A stretch of 64,000 bases of DNA, taken from Halorubellus salinus. GTDB lineage: Archaea > Halobacteriota > Halobacteria > Halobacteriales > Natrialbaceae. Of this stretch, positions 9,624 to 18,478 are shown piece after piece. The position numbers were made by a program, and so were the translations under genes. Under the pieces are notes generated by a model. That model did not search any database. It worked only from the letters and a program-made list of their open reading frames with translations, and was not told where the DNA came from. Within the stretch, counting starts at the first letter, position 1; each line of letters begins with the position of its first letter. Location: assembly GCF_020567525.1 (NCBI RefSeq), contig NZ_JAJCVI010000001.1, positions 124,001 through 188,000 of the forward strand, given 5' to 3'.

Positions 9624-9914
9624 TCAGTTGGTTTCCGTCGACGTGTCTGTGGAAGCGTCCGTGGACGTGTCGGTCGTGGTGGTCGTGTCGTCGAACGCGC
9701 TCTCGTCGTTACTGGAGGGACCTTCTCGCATGTCCTGGAGTTCGTCCTCCACTTCCTCGCGGCCCTTCTGGAACTCGCCCATCGCTTCGCCGGTCGAACG
9801 CGCGAGCTTGGGAATCTTGTTCGCTCCGAAGAGCAGGACCGCGATGAGGAAGACGATGACCATCTCTGGCGCACCGAGCCCCCCAATGAATGTCGGAATC
9901 GTTTCGAGTGCCAT
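9624..9914 (-). CDS. tatA: Tat translocase subunit TatA
   Basis: This 96-residue protein has an N-terminal amphipathic lead and transmembrane helix (residues 12-29, APEMVIVFLIAVLLFGANKI). The conserved FG hinge and amphipathic helix KIPKLARSTGEAMGEFQKG follow, then an acidic Thr/Asp tail. TatA forms the pore that exports folded proteins bearing twin-arginine signals, the main export path in haloarchaea and the likely route for the Tat substrates at 47.0 and 49.6 kb. The start at 9914 (MALETIP) gives the usual TatA length; nine further upstream residues are possible but unlikely. It lies just beyond the 5' end of the tRNA-Arg gene. Confidence 0.92.
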   Translation of the reverse strand: MALETIPTFIGGLGAPEMVIVFLIAVLLFGANKIPKLARSTGEAMGEFQKGREEVEDELQDMREGPSSNDESAFDDTTTTTDTSTDASTDTSTETN

Positions 9915-10103
9915 CTCTACCTCACGCTTACCCGACGCCAAATATAGGCTTTTTGCTCGTTGGACCGACGCGAACGAACCAGTCCGGTTCAGGTATCGAC
10001 ACGAACTCGCCCCTGGACCGAGGAATCGAAACCCCCCGTGAACGCACGCCAGCGGCTCCGCGAACGCAACCGGTATGCCAGTCCTTCCACAAGTGTCGGG
10101 GTG

Positions 10104-10580
10104 ATGGCCGACGTAGGCGACACTGCACCCGACTTCATCGCACCGGTCGCGACCGGCGACGTCGAATCGATCACGCTCTCGGACGCGGTCGAGGACGGCC
10201 CGGTCGTCCTCGCGTTCTTCCCGGGCGCGTTCACGAGCGTCTGCACGACCGAGATGTGCTCGTTCCGCGATCGGTTGAGTGCGTTCGAGGACGTCGACGC
10301 GACCGTGTACGGCGTCAGCACCGACTCGCCGTTCTCACTGAACGAGTTCCGTTCCCAGAACGACCTCTCGTTCGGGCTCGTCAGCGACCACGAGAAGGAG
10401 ATAATCGACGCGTACGACGTCCGCACGAGCTTCGACCACATCGGCCTGCACGGGCTCGCGAAGCGCGCCGTCTTCGTCGTCGATAGCGACCGAACGATAT
10501 CGTACGCGTGGGTGAGCGACGACCCAGGCGTGGAACCCGATTACGACGAGGTCGCGACTGCCGCCCACGCCGCCGACTGA
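10104..10580 (+). CDS. peroxiredoxin (AhpC/TSA, BCP-like)
   Basis: This 158-residue thioredoxin-fold peroxidase reduces H2O2 and organic hydroperoxides in the cytoplasm. The peroxidatic motif is PGAFTSVCTTEMC, with the peroxidatic cysteine at C47 and a second cysteine at C52 as in atypical 2-Cys/BCP enzymes. Downstream, GVSTDSPFSLNEF and the RAVFVVD strand complete the family pattern. ATG at 10104 gives the canonical length (MADVGDTAPDF). It is monocistronic as far as seen, 89 bp before the HD gene on the same strand. Its reductant is probably thioredoxin. Confidence 0.93.
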   Translation: MADVGDTAPDFIAPVATGDVESITLSDAVEDGPVVLAFFPGAFTSVCTTEMCSFRDRLSAFEDVDATVYGVSTDSPFSLNEFRSQNDLSFGLVSDHEKEIIDAYDVRTSFDHIGLHGLAKRAVFVVDSDRTISYAWVSDDPGVEPDYDEVATAAHAAD

Positions 10581-10669
10581 CGCGGCCGCGTTCACGTCTC
10601 GCGGACGACAACCCGTCACTGGCAGCGGGTCGACGGAGGATTCTTCCTTCCGCAGCGCCACGACGCGGT

Positions 10670-11485
10670 ATGAGCGAAATCGAGAGTGATACCGGGAACG
10701 GTCGCGTGTACTCGCCGAAGGGCGAGCACGCGTTCCCGGACGAGAAACTGAACGCAGTCCTGGAGTTCGTCGAGAACGACCCGGAGATACAGACGTACCT
10801 CGAAGCGCAGAACGTGAACGCGGTCGACCGCAAGGGGTACAACGACCACGGCGCGAAGCACATCAGTATCGTCCGGCATCGCGCGCTCTGCCTGTACGAC
10901 CTCCTGAAGCGCGCTGACGTCGAGTTCAACGGTGCGAGACAGCAGGGACTCGACGAGGAAGACGAAGCGGTCATCGTCGCGCTCGCCGCGACCCTCCACG
11001 ACATCGGGCACGTCGTGCACCGCGACCACCACTCGTACTACTCGATACCGCTCGCGTCGGACGAACTCGACCGCATCCTCCCGGAGTTCTACTCGAAGCC
11101 GGAGTGCGTTCGCGTGAAGGGCGAGGTCCTGCACGCCATCCTCTGCCATCACACCGAGGAGATCCCGCTCACGAAGGAGGCGGGCGTCGTCCGCGTCGCG
11201 GACGCGCTCGACATGGAGAGCGGGCGGTCGCGGATGCCGTACGAGCGCGGTGGACGCGGCATCAACACCATCTCGAGTCAGGCGATCGAGAGCGTCTCGC
11301 TCTCGGCTGGCGAGGACCATCCGGTGCTCGTGGAGATCGAGATGAACTCCGCAGCGGGCGTCTACCAGGTCGACAACCTCCTGAAGGCGAAGCTCCAGGA
11401 TTCGATGCTCGAGCACGAGATCCGGATCGTCGCGATACAGTCGACGAGCAACGGCGACGAGCTCGTCGAACGCATCGAGCTGTAG
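10670..11485 (+). CDS. HD-domain metal-dependent phosphohydrolase
   Basis: This 271-residue protein has an HD domain at about 55-190. It contains NDHGAKH and the HD pair H110-D111 in TLHDIGHVVHRDHH, then HAILCHH and VADALDME, which together form a bimetal phosphohydrolase site. The C-terminal 70 residues (AIESVSLSAGEDHPVLVEI onward) form a second alpha/beta domain found in archaeal HD proteins of this type. It probably hydrolyses a nucleotide or phosphomonoester; the substrate is unknown. ATG at 10670 is chosen because upstream residues are Arg-rich and non-halophilic. Confidence 0.85.
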   Translation: MSEIESDTGNGRVYSPKGEHAFPDEKLNAVLEFVENDPEIQTYLEAQNVNAVDRKGYNDHGAKHISIVRHRALCLYDLLKRADVEFNGARQQGLDEEDEAVIVALAATLHDIGHVVHRDHHSYYSIPLASDELDRILPEFYSKPECVRVKGEVLHAILCHHTEEIPLTKEAGVVRVADALDMESGRSRMPYERGGRGINTISSQAIESVSLSAGEDHPVLVEIEMNSAAGVYQVDNLLKAKLQDSMLEHEIRIVAIQSTSNGDELVERIEL

Positions 11486-11536
11486 GGTGGTACCGGGAGC
11501 GCAAGCTTTCTGTCGTCGTGGTCCCGAGCGTCGAGC

Positions 11537-11821
11537 GTGACAGAGGAGGACCGCGATTGGCCCGACCCGCCGCTCGAGAGCGACCGCGACGCCGGCCGTC
11601 TCCGCGTCCGACTCCTGTGCTCGGCCGTGGTGTTCGTCGCGTTCGTCGCGCTCTCCTGGAACTACGCCGGCGAGGTGCTTGCGATGCTCTGGCCGCCCCA
11701 CGAGTCGCTGTCGCGATGGTTCACGCTGGTTCTCCTCCAGCTCATGGGGTACGTCGTCCTGCCGTTGCTCGTCGGCGGGTTCCTCGGTGACCTCGTCTAC
11801 GATCGGTTCGTCGACGAGTGA
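11537..11821 (+). CDS. small two-helix membrane protein
   Basis: This 94-residue protein starts at GTG 11537, 51 bp after the HD gene on the same strand, so the two may be co-transcribed. After an acidic N-terminus (TEEDRDWPDPPLESDRD) it has membrane helices at about 25-43 and 63-85. I do not recognise a named family. The short acidic C-terminus (YDRFVDE) is probably cytoplasmic. The composition supports a real halophile gene. Confidence 0.6.
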   Translation: MTEEDRDWPDPPLESDRDAGRLRVRLLCSAVVFVAFVALSWNYAGEVLAMLWPPHESLSRWFTLVLLQLMGYVVLPLLVGGFLGDLVYDRFVDE

Positions 11822-11914
11822 CCGAGTCCGCGGTCCTCGAGTGTCTCGCCGACCCCTGGGCCGTCGGTCGATGCGTCGGTCGGTACGCTCGGTCGGTCGA
11901 TGCGTCGGTCGGCG

Positions 11915-12151
11915 TCAGGTGGTGACGGAGACGCGTTCGGCGTCGTGGCATTCGACGTGCCCGTCGGCTTCGAGCGTGGCGATGACGTCGAACAGCCCAA
12001 GCTTCCGGAGGCCGAGTGCGTCCGCGAGGTCGTCGACGGTCGCGTTGCGTTCCTGCGCGAGGTAGACGTAGACGAGCTTCGCTTGCGGTGATTCGATGCT
12101 CTCCGGAACGACCGGTGTCGCGTCCGTTCGCGCGCGAGTGGCAGTGGTCAT
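11915..12151 (-). CDS. small winged-helix DNA-binding protein
   Basis: This 78-residue protein starts at ATG 12151 (MTTATRARTD). Residues 20-75 form a winged-helix fold of MarR/TrmB-like pattern: SPQAKLVYVYLAQE, RNATVDDLADALGLRKL and GLFDVIATLEADGHVECHD. Single-domain wHTH proteins of this size are common haloarchaeal transcription factors. It is convergent with the small membrane protein gene and its target is unknown. The longer upstream frame is Arg-rich and rejected as coding. Confidence 0.75.
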   Translation of the reverse strand: MTTATRARTDATPVVPESIESPQAKLVYVYLAQERNATVDDLADALGLRKLGLFDVIATLEADGHVECHDAERVSVTT

Positions 12152-12478
12152 GGTAGGACGAATCCAACAGTTCGACGACCATAAATCTCCGTGTCGACAG
12201 TCGTCGAAACTTTTGGCGGATAGTCGCCGGCGACGACCACGCGTCCCACGCCCTCGGCGAAAGGTACCCGCTCGAACACCACTGGACACCGTCTCACGCC
12301 ACTGGCAACGCTTGCGTGTTCTTCGACTGACGACGACCACCGTCGAGACAGCGACAGGCGGAACCGAAGAGGCGGAGTTCGAACCGATATCAGGCGTTCT
12401 CCCACTTCGTTCGCTGCGCGCGACCGGCAGGGTTCGAATCCCTTTCCGCTTCGCTCGTCACGTTCGTTCCTCGCGAAG
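12152..12478. other. gene-free stretch with T-arm-like fragments and an inverted repeat
   Basis: No gene is apparent. Two partial tRNA T-arm-like motifs occur, GAGTTCGAACC near 12378 and AGGGTTCGAATCCCTT near 12428-12443. TTTCCGCTTCGC at about 12442-12453 is mirrored by GCGAAGCGGAA at about 12473-12483, making a hairpin that runs into the degenerate tRNA-like element. Confidence 0.35.
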
Positions 12479-12559
12479 CGGAAGGGGCGGGATTCGAACC
12501 ACGCGAAGCCTCTCCACGAACTGTGTTCGTGGACTGCTCTCCCACTGAGCTACCCTTCC
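12479..12559 (-). pseudogene. tRNA-like element, probably a degenerate tRNA
   Basis: The reverse strand begins GGAAGGG and ends CCCTTCC, a perfect 7-bp acceptor stem, with a normal D arm (GCTC-AGTGGGA-GAGC) and T loop TTCGAAT. Two defects argue against function. The T stem only pairs if one T is bulged (GCG-T-GG against CCCGC). The anticodon region is 30 nt long and forms an 8-bp hairpin (CCACGAAC/GTTCGTGG) with no U33 and no normal 7-nt anticodon loop. It could instead be an element-borne tRNA-like structure. No standard intron arrangement rescues it by eye. Confidence 0.55.
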
Positions 12560-12654
12560 ACGGCTTGCGGTTCGAGGTGGTGGCTGATAGGAGCGTTGGT
12601 CGACGAATCGAAACGAACGTCTTAACCGCTCTTGCGCGCAAGCACGTGGTCGTT

Positions 12655-12849
12655 ATGAGTATCGCAGAGATAGTCTTCGCGACGCTGACGGGGTTGATTG
12701 CTGGTGCGGTTTTCGCGCTCGTCGATGCACCGATACCGGCGCCGCCGGCGCTCGCTGGCGTCATGGGTATCGTCGGCATCTACGCCGGATTCAAGCTCGT
12801 CGAGCACTTCGAGCTCGTTGGCGCAGTCGCGGACGCGATTCCGTTTTGA
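12655..12849 (+). CDS. XapX-domain membrane protein
   Basis: This 64-residue protein carries two membrane helices separated by the conserved PIPAPPALAGVMGIVGIY signature of the XapX (DUF1427) family. XapX proteins are small predicted transporters or transporter accessories named from the xanthosine locus; their biochemical role is not established. ATG at 12655 gives the usual length. It is convergent with the four-helix membrane protein gene at 12863, leaving 13 bp between their ends. Confidence 0.85.
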   Translation: MSIAEIVFATLTGLIAGAVFALVDAPIPAPPALAGVMGIVGIYAGFKLVEHFELVGAVADAIPF

Positions 12850-12862
12850 CGACGAGAGGTCG

Positions 12863-13378
12863 CTAGTCGCCGGAGACGCCCGAGTTCGTCGTGTCTTCGT
12901 CCGGGGCGTCGAACGCGTAATAGACCGTTCCCATGACGACGCCGAACACGGCGTGGCCGGCGAGCATCGCGCTCGACACGTACGGGAACGGGAGCGAGAC
13001 CGACGAGATGACCGCGAGCCAGAGCGGCATCGCGAGCGCCGTCAGGACGACCCAGACGCCGAGCGAGAACATGAGTCCGGCACCGATCTGCTCGCGAGCA
13101 CTCGCGCCGGACCGGTCGGTCAGTCCGATGACCGCGGCGAACGCGATACCGAGCACGCTCGCGTGCAGGACGTGCAGTACCCACCCGAGGACCGCATCGC
13201 CTGGTGGGCCGACGCCGTACAGCGCCGGAATCATCTCCCGGAGTACCACCGGGTCGATGACGGATACCACCGCGCCGGACGCGAGCCCACCGACCAGCCC
13301 ACTTGCCAGCCCCAGTCGCCAATCGCCGCCGAACGGGTCCGCGACCTCCGGTGGTGATTGGGTCGTCTCAGTAGCCAT
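12863..13378 (-). CDS. conserved haloarchaeal membrane protein, four helices
   Basis: This 171-residue protein starts at ATG 13378 (MATETTQSPPEV). After an acidic N-terminus there are hydrophobic helices at about 25-45, 66-88, 105-130 and 140-160. Haloarchaeal genomes carry many relatives, some labelled as histidine-kinase-like without a kinase domain; nothing here resembles a kinase. It ends with an acidic tail (DAPDEDTTNSG). The function is unknown. Confidence 0.65.
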   Translation of the reverse strand: MATETTQSPPEVADPFGGDWRLGLASGLVGGLASGAVVSVIDPVVLREMIPALYGVGPPGDAVLGWVLHVLHASVLGIAFAAVIGLTDRSGASAREQIGAGLMFSLGVWVVLTALAMPLWLAVISSVSLPFPYVSSAMLAGHAVFGVVMGTVYYAFDAPDEDTTNSGVSGD

Positions 13379-13574
13379 CGATTGAGAGTACGTAGACACG
13401 ACGAGCGTAATGTAATATTGACCATATCGTGCCCGCAGGGTCACATTTCACGCCCTGCTGAGGGACGGGCAGAACGCTCGCCGGCGCCGAGTAAGCTGCT
13501 ACTTTCGAGACGCGATGCTCGCGGGGTGAGAACACGGAGCCGATACTGTCAACGAGAGCCGAGTCGAGGAGTGG

Positions 13575-15419
13575 TCAGTACGAGCGTTCCTTGGGCTCGT
13601 ACGTCTTGTTCTCGCCTTCGAGGATGACCGGACGGAAGAACACCTGGGGTTCGCCGTCGTGCCACCCGATGAGCGTGTGCTTCAGCCACTCCTCGTCCTT
13701 GCGCTCCTGGTGCTCCTTGCGCCAGTGCGCGCCACGGAACTCGTCGCGGACGAGCGCGCCCATCGCGATCGTCTCCGCGATGTCGATGAGGTTCCGCGTC
13801 TCGATGGTGTGCTGGAGGTCCGTGTTGAACGTGCGACTCGGGTCCTCGACGTACACGTCCTCGTAGGCCTCGCGGATGTCGCGGATGTCCCGCAGCGCCT
13901 GCTTCACGCCTTCCTCCTCCCGGAAGACGTTCACGTTCTGGGTCATCGTCTTCTGGAGGCGCTCGCGGATCTGCGAGTGCTTCACGCCCTCTTCCTTCGA
14001 GAGCATCTCCTCGACGCGTTCGCGTTCGGCTTCGACCTCGCGTTCGACGACCGCGGTCGGGTCCTGCGTGACCGCGCCACCGTCCGCCGCTGCGGTCGCG
14101 CTACCCGCACCGCTGATACCGGCTTCGCCCGGCTGAACCGGCATCTGGGTGTCGTCGTACTCGATGTCGCCGCGCTCGCCCGTCTCGATCTTCGACTCGC
14201 CCATGTCGGCGCCCGCAGCGTGCTTGCCGGCGCGCGCACCGAACACGATGAGTTCCGGGAGCGCGTTCCCGCCGAGGCGGTTCGCGCCGTGCACGCTCAC
14301 GCACGCCGTCTCCCCGGCCGCGTACAGGCCGTCGATGCACGTGTGACCGTTCTCGTCGGTCTCCACGCCACCCATCTGGTAGTGCTGGCCGGGCTTGACC
14401 GGCATCGGCTCGACGAGCCCGTCGACGCCCTCGAAGTCCTCCGCGAGGTGGAGGATGTTCTCCAGGCGGTCCATGATGCGTTCCTCGCCGAGGTGACGCA
14501 TGTCGAGCATCACGTACTCGTCCTCGAACCCACGCCCTTCGTTGACCTCCGTCAGCTCGGCGCGGGAGACGACGTCGCGGCTCGCGAGCTCGCCCTCGTT
14601 GTTCGCGTACCCGTGCTCGAACATGAAGCGCTCCCCTTCAGCGTTGAAGAGGATACCGCCTTCCCCGCGGACGCCCTCGGAGATGAGGACGCCCGTGCTC
14701 GGGAGCGTCGTCGGGTGGAACTGTACGAACTCCATGTCCTCCAGCGGAACGCCAGCGCGGTACGCGATCGCGTATCCGTCACCGGTGTTCGCGACCGCGT
14801 TCGTCGTGTGGTCGAACGCCTGCCCCGGTCCGCCGGTCGCGAGGATGACGCCGTTCTTCGCCTTGAAGCCCGCGATCTCGCCGGTCTTGATGTCCATCGC
14901 GACGCAGCCGTGACACGTGCGCTCGTTCGGGTCGTCCTCGTCCGTGACCGCGACGTCCTGCACGTACCACTCGTCGTACACCTCGATACCTCGCTTCACC
15001 ACCTGCTCGTACATCGTGTGCAGGAGGTGATGGCCGGTCTCCGCGCCGGCGTACGTCGTCCGCGGGAACGACAACCCGCCGAACGGCCGCTGGGAGACGG
15101 TCCCGTCGTCCTCGCGCGAGAACGGCATCCCCCAGTGCTCGATCTGGATGACCTCCTCGGGCGCGTCCTGCGCCAGGGTCTCGACCGCCGGAGCGTCCCC
15201 GAGGTAGTCCGAGCCCTTCATTGTGTCGTACGCGTGCAGTTCCCAGTCGTCGCCCTCCCGGAGTGCCGCGTTGATGCCACCTTCCGCCGCGCCCGTGTGC
15301 GAGCGCACCGGATGGAGTTTCGTGACGATAGCCACGTCCGCGCCTTCTTCGTGGGCGGCGATCGCTGCGCGGAGTCCCGCGCCGCCACCACCGACCACGA
15401 TTACGTCGTGTTCGTACAT
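13575..15419 (-). CDS. sdhA: succinate dehydrogenase flavoprotein subunit SdhA
   Basis: This 614-residue FAD subunit oxidises succinate to fumarate in the TCA cycle and is attached to the inner face of the membrane through SdhB. The FAD-binding motif VVGGGGAGLRAAI opens the protein. HTGAAEGGINAA follows, which includes the region of the covalently flavinylated His, and substrate-binding and catalytic segments (HPTTLPSTGVLISEGVRGEGG) are present. A Gly/Ala-rich insertion at about 425-460 (PVQPGEAGISGAGSATAAAD) is typical of haloarchaeal SdhA. It is the last gene of sdhCDBA, 34 bp after sdhB. Confidence 0.97.
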   Translation of the reverse strand: MYEHDVIVVGGGGAGLRAAIAAHEEGADVAIVTKLHPVRSHTGAAEGGINAALREGDDWELHAYDTMKGSDYLGDAPAVETLAQDAPEEVIQIEHWGMPFSREDDGTVSQRPFGGLSFPRTTYAGAETGHHLLHTMYEQVVKRGIEVYDEWYVQDVAVTDEDDPNERTCHGCVAMDIKTGEIAGFKAKNGVILATGGPGQAFDHTTNAVANTGDGYAIAYRAGVPLEDMEFVQFHPTTLPSTGVLISEGVRGEGGILFNAEGERFMFEHGYANNEGELASRDVVSRAELTEVNEGRGFEDEYVMLDMRHLGEERIMDRLENILHLAEDFEGVDGLVEPMPVKPGQHYQMGGVETDENGHTCIDGLYAAGETACVSVHGANRLGGNALPELIVFGARAGKHAAGADMGESKIETGERGDIEYDDTQMPVQPGEAGISGAGSATAAADGGAVTQDPTAVVEREVEAERERVEEMLSKEEGVKHSQIRERLQKTMTQNVNVFREEEGVKQALRDIRDIREAYEDVYVEDPSRTFNTDLQHTIETRNLIDIAETIAMGALVRDEFRGAHWRKEHQERKDEEWLKHTLIGWHDGEPQVFFRPVILEGENKTYEPKERSY

Positions 15420-15453
15420 GTTGAGTGCTTAGGATTCGATGACTTGAAGTTGT

Positions 15454-16347
15454 CTACCAGAACTTGAGGTTGTTCTTCACGGCTTCGCGCTTGAGCTCCT
15501 GGATGTGCTCGGTGAGCGGGATGTCCTTCGGGCAGACCTCGGTACAGGAGAACTGTGTCTGGCACCGCCACACGCCGTGTTCCTGTTCGAGGATGCGGAG
15601 CCGGTGCTCTTCGAGTTCCTCCTGGTCCTCGCGTTCGTCCATGTAGAACCGGTAGGCCTTGTTGATCGCTGCCGGCCCGAGGTACTCGTTGTCGCCCGCC
15701 GCGATGTTACACGAGGACATGCACGCCCCACACCAGATGCAGCGCGTGCTCATCTTGATTTTCTCGCGGTTCTCGCGGGTCTGCTTCTGCTCTTCGCCAC
15801 TCGGCGCGTTCTCGTCGCCCTGGAAGTACGGCTCCACCGAGTGCATCTGGTCGTAGAAGTGCTGCATGTCCACGACCAGGTCCTTCACGACGTCCTGATG
15901 CGGGAGCGGTTCCACGCGAACCGGCCACTCCAGCTCGCTCATCTGGGTCTTACAGCACAGTCGCTGCTGGCCGTTCACGAACATCGCGTCCGACCCACAC
16001 ACCGCCTGCCGGCACGAGTGGCGGAACGTCAGCGACGGGTCGTAGTGGTCGCGCGCGTACATGAGCGCGTCCAGGACCGTCATCCCCTTCGTGAAGGGCA
16101 CGTGGAACTCGTCGAACCGCGGCTCCTGCTTGCCCTCGACCTCGGGGTCGTACCGGAAGACCTTCAGCTGGACGGCCCTCTCGGCCGCCTCGATCTCCTC
16201 CTGGGCCTTCTTCTGGGCGTCCCGGTACGACGCCGACTCGGCCTTCTTGGCCATCCGCTTCTCCTGGGGTGATTCGGCCGACGCGTCCGCCTCCGCCTCG
16301 GCGCTCGACTCCGCCTCCGCTTCCTGTTCTGGAATCTGCGTACTCAT
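15454..16347 (-). CDS. sdhB: succinate dehydrogenase iron-sulfur subunit SdhB
   Basis: This 297-residue protein carries electrons from SdhA flavin to the membrane anchor. The [2Fe-2S] cysteines lie in SCRQAVCGSDAMFVNG with CC in QRLCCKTQ. The [4Fe-4S] and [3Fe-4S] ligands lie in CIWCGACMSSCN and CQTQFSCTEVCPKDI. The first 50 residues are a Glu/Ala-rich extension (about MSTQIPEQEAEAESSAEAEA) beyond the family norm, a common haloarchaeal feature. ATG at 16347 lies 2 bp after the sdhD stop, indicating tight coupling. Confidence 0.97.
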   Translation of the reverse strand: MSTQIPEQEAEAESSAEAEADASAESPQEKRMAKKAESASYRDAQKKAQEEIEAAERAVQLKVFRYDPEVEGKQEPRFDEFHVPFTKGMTVLDALMYARDHYDPSLTFRHSCRQAVCGSDAMFVNGQQRLCCKTQMSELEWPVRVEPLPHQDVVKDLVVDMQHFYDQMHSVEPYFQGDENAPSGEEQKQTRENREKIKMSTRCIWCGACMSSCNIAAGDNEYLGPAAINKAYRFYMDEREDQEELEEHRLRILEQEHGVWRCQTQFSCTEVCPKDIPLTEHIQELKREAVKNNLKFW

Positions 16348-16349
16348 TG

Positions 16350-16727
16350 TTAGAGGAACCCGTTCATGTGAAGTGCGACGCGCGTCCCCTGCACGACGAG
16401 CAGGAGGGCGGCGAGTCCGAGGATGCCCTGCGCGGCGCGCTTCTGCGTGCCCGTGATGCCCTGGTTCACCATCGCGTTGTAGATGCCGTTGACGCCGTGG
16501 AACGTCGCGGTGACGAGGAACAGCCACATCGTCGCGAAGTACCCGACGTCGGACATCCGCGCGTTCGTCCCCGCGAACGTCACCTCGTACGCGTGGTGAT
16601 AGAAGTGCAGGAGGAAGAAGTGGAACGCGAGCACGACGATGAGGAACGCTGCAGTGATACGCTGGAAGAGCCAGCCCCAGCCGCCGCGGTCGAACGACGT
16701 CGGCGCACCGCTGGTCTCGGCCGCCAT
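16350..16727 (-). CDS. sdhD: succinate dehydrogenase membrane anchor subunit SdhD
   Basis: This 125-residue protein has three membrane helices (about 17-42, 58-83 and 100-118). It helps bind quinone and heme at the membrane face of complex II. FHFFLLHFYHH and TFHGVNGIYN contain histidines suited to heme coordination. Its start codon shares one base with the sdhC stop (TGATG), so translation is coupled. Confidence 0.93.
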   Translation of the reverse strand: MAAETSGAPTSFDRGGWGWLFQRITAAFLIVVLAFHFFLLHFYHHAYEVTFAGTNARMSDVGYFATMWLFLVTATFHGVNGIYNAMVNQGITGTQKRAAQGILGLAALLLVVQGTRVALHMNGFL

Positions 16728-17128
16728 CAGACGCCACCTCCGAGCCCGGCGAGGAACGTCGGGACGCTCGCGACGACGATCGCGCCCGTCAGGACGAGCG
16801 ACGCGTAGAAGCTCTTGTCCTGACTCCCCAGGCCGATGCCGAGGTCGACGAGCAGTAGGCGGGTGCCGTTCAGGATATGAAAGACCGCCGTCGACAGCAG
16901 GCCGATCTCGAGGATGCGGACGACGAAGATGCTCTCGAGGCTCTGGAGCGTCGTCGTGTACGACTCCGGTCCTTGGATTGCGGTGCTGAGAACTGCGATG
17001 TGCGTGAAGAGGTAGCCGACGAGGATCCATCCGGTGAACTTGTGGAATATCCACGCCCACATGCCGGCCTGGAACTCCTTCCACCGGCCGAAGTCCTCGA
17101 CGAGACCACGGTTGTAAGACTGGCTCAT
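16727..17128 (-). CDS. sdhC: succinate dehydrogenase cytochrome b556 subunit SdhC
   Basis: This 133-residue membrane subunit is the first gene of sdhCDBA. It has three hydrophobic helices (about 28-50, 68-92 and 108-128) and the conserved heme-b region with His in [26 protein letters not shown] matches the SdhC N-terminal signature. The operon promoter should lie in 17129-17170, where GTATAGAAGTTACTACC near 17158-17174 is AT-rich relative to its surroundings. Confidence 0.95.
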   Translation of the reverse strand: MSQSYNRGLVEDFGRWKEFQAGMWAWIFHKFTGWILVGYLFTHIAVLSTAIQGPESYTTTLQSLESIFVVRILEIGLLSTAVFHILNGTRLLLVDLGIGLGSQDKSFYASLVLTGAIVVASVPTFLAGLGGGV

Positions 17129-17338
17129 GCTCTATGCGGGACGCTTGGACCGTACCGGTATAGAAGTTACTACCTCGGCGTCATAGCTGGCGGTTCGACG
17201 GCGTCGCGACCGGGGTTCGCGCTGGCTGGGTGGTGTCGGGGGGCGAGGTGGCGGTCGTCGAGCGACGGTTGGCGGGATTCGAACCGGATCCGTTCGGTCG
17301 CGCGACGGTGCGCCGGTGGTCGCGGTCGCGCTGTTCGG

Positions 17339-18379
17339 TCAGGCGTTCGCGGGCGCGTCGACGGCGGTCGGCGTCTGGTCGCGTTCGAGCGCGCGCCGCG
17401 TCGGTTCGTCGAGTTCGACGAGGTGACAGAGCGGGTTCCCGGGGTAGACGACGGGGTTCTCGAGGATGCCGACGAGGACGCCAGTGAAGGGGGCTTCGAC
17501 GGCGGTGTTGTCCTCCTTGAACGGACTGGTGATGGTGCAGATGCGGTCGCCTTCGTGGACGAGACTCCCGCACTCGAAGTGCATGTCGACCATGCCGCCG
17601 GCGTCGGCGCGCAGCCACGTCTTCTCGTCGTTGTCCTCGACGACGGTCCGCCAGCCCGGCCAGCTCACGGCCTCCTGTGCGAGGAGGCCGTACTCCGCGA
17701 GGACGCTCCGGACGCCGTCGAGCGCGCGGTCGATGAGGCGACGCTGGAAGCGGTGGGCTTCCCCCATCTCGATGGTGATGGTGGGGACGCCGGCGTCGCT
17801 GGCCTCCCGGCGGAGCGTGCCGGAGGGGCCGTCGCTGGAGATGATGACGTTCGAGGAGAACGCGTTCGCGAGACGCGAGACCTCGTCGTCGGCCATGTCG
17901 GCGCGGACGTGGAGCATGTTCGTTCGACCGCGCGTGGACGTGTGGAGGTCGATGCCGAGATCGCACGGTTCGACGAAGTTCGTGAAGATGCGGTGTGCCA
18001 TGCGTTTCGCGCTCGTCGAGTCCTCGTGGCCCGGGAACGACCGGTTCAGGTCGCGGTCGTAGATCGGGAGGTAGCGTTGCTGCGCGAGGAACCCGGGGAC
18101 GTTCAGGACGGGCATACAGACGAGCGTCCCGCGGAGGTCCGCGAGGTCCCACTCGTGGGCGACCTCGCGCACGACCTCGATGCCGTTCAGTTCGTCGCCG
18201 TGCGCGGCCGCCGAGAGGAACACGGTCGGGCCGGCCTGCTCGCCGTTGATGATGGTCACTGGGATGCGGACGGGGTCACCGAGGTACGTCTCGCTGATAC
18301 CGTAGCGGATGTTCGCGGTCTCCCCGGGGTCCACGCGGCCCCCGTTGTACGTGAACGCGTCCGCCGCGTCGTCGCTCAT
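17339..18379 (-). CDS. succinylglutamate desuccinylase/aspartoacylase-like M14 zinc hydrolase
   Basis: This 346-residue protein has the zinc site H60-x2-E63 in AAHGDELNG and a third ligand H146 in GIDLHTST. The substrate-carboxylate motif is DRDLNRSFPG and a catalytic Glu lies in TIEMGEAH. A C-terminal beta-barrel domain (about 255-330, FECGSLVHEGDRICTI) is typical of the AstE/AspA-like family. It cleaves an amide of an acyl-amino acid or peptide-like conjugate; the natural substrate is unknown. It is divergent by 99 bp from the GNAT and RimK genes. M14 members like this recur with RimK ligases and may reverse or trim RimK-made conjugates. Confidence 0.88.
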   Translation of the reverse strand: MSDDAADAFTYNGGRVDPGETANIRYGISETYLGDPVRIPVTIINGEQAGPTVFLSAAAHGDELNGIEVVREVAHEWDLADLRGTLVCMPVLNVPGFLAQQRYLPIYDRDLNRSFPGHEDSTSAKRMAHRIFTNFVEPCDLGIDLHTSTRGRTNMLHVRADMADDEVSRLANAFSSNVIISSDGPSGTLRREASDAGVPTITIEMGEAHRFQRRLIDRALDGVRSVLAEYGLLAQEAVSWPGWRTVVEDNDEKTWLRADAGGMVDMHFECGSLVHEGDRICTITSPFKEDNTAVEAPFTGVLVGILENPVVYPGNPLCHLVELDEPTRRALERDQTPTAVDAPANA

Positions 18380-18478
18380 GACTCGCCTTCGGTCGTCGGC
18401 ACGTAAATGCCTGCAGGTCCCGTCGCGTCGTGTCAAGAGGGACCGACCGTTATTACAGTTGGTGTCGTAGTTGTTGTC

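Noticed and set aside
13659-15467. 602-codon plus-strand frame across sdhA
   Set aside because: It is the mirror frame of SdhA, whose motifs are unambiguous; long antisense frames are expected in high-GC haloarchaeal DNA.
17270-17290. Second tRNA gene at 17.3 kb (GGGATTCGAACCGG)
   Set aside because: Only a T-arm-like string is present; no acceptor, D or anticodon arms can be formed around it.
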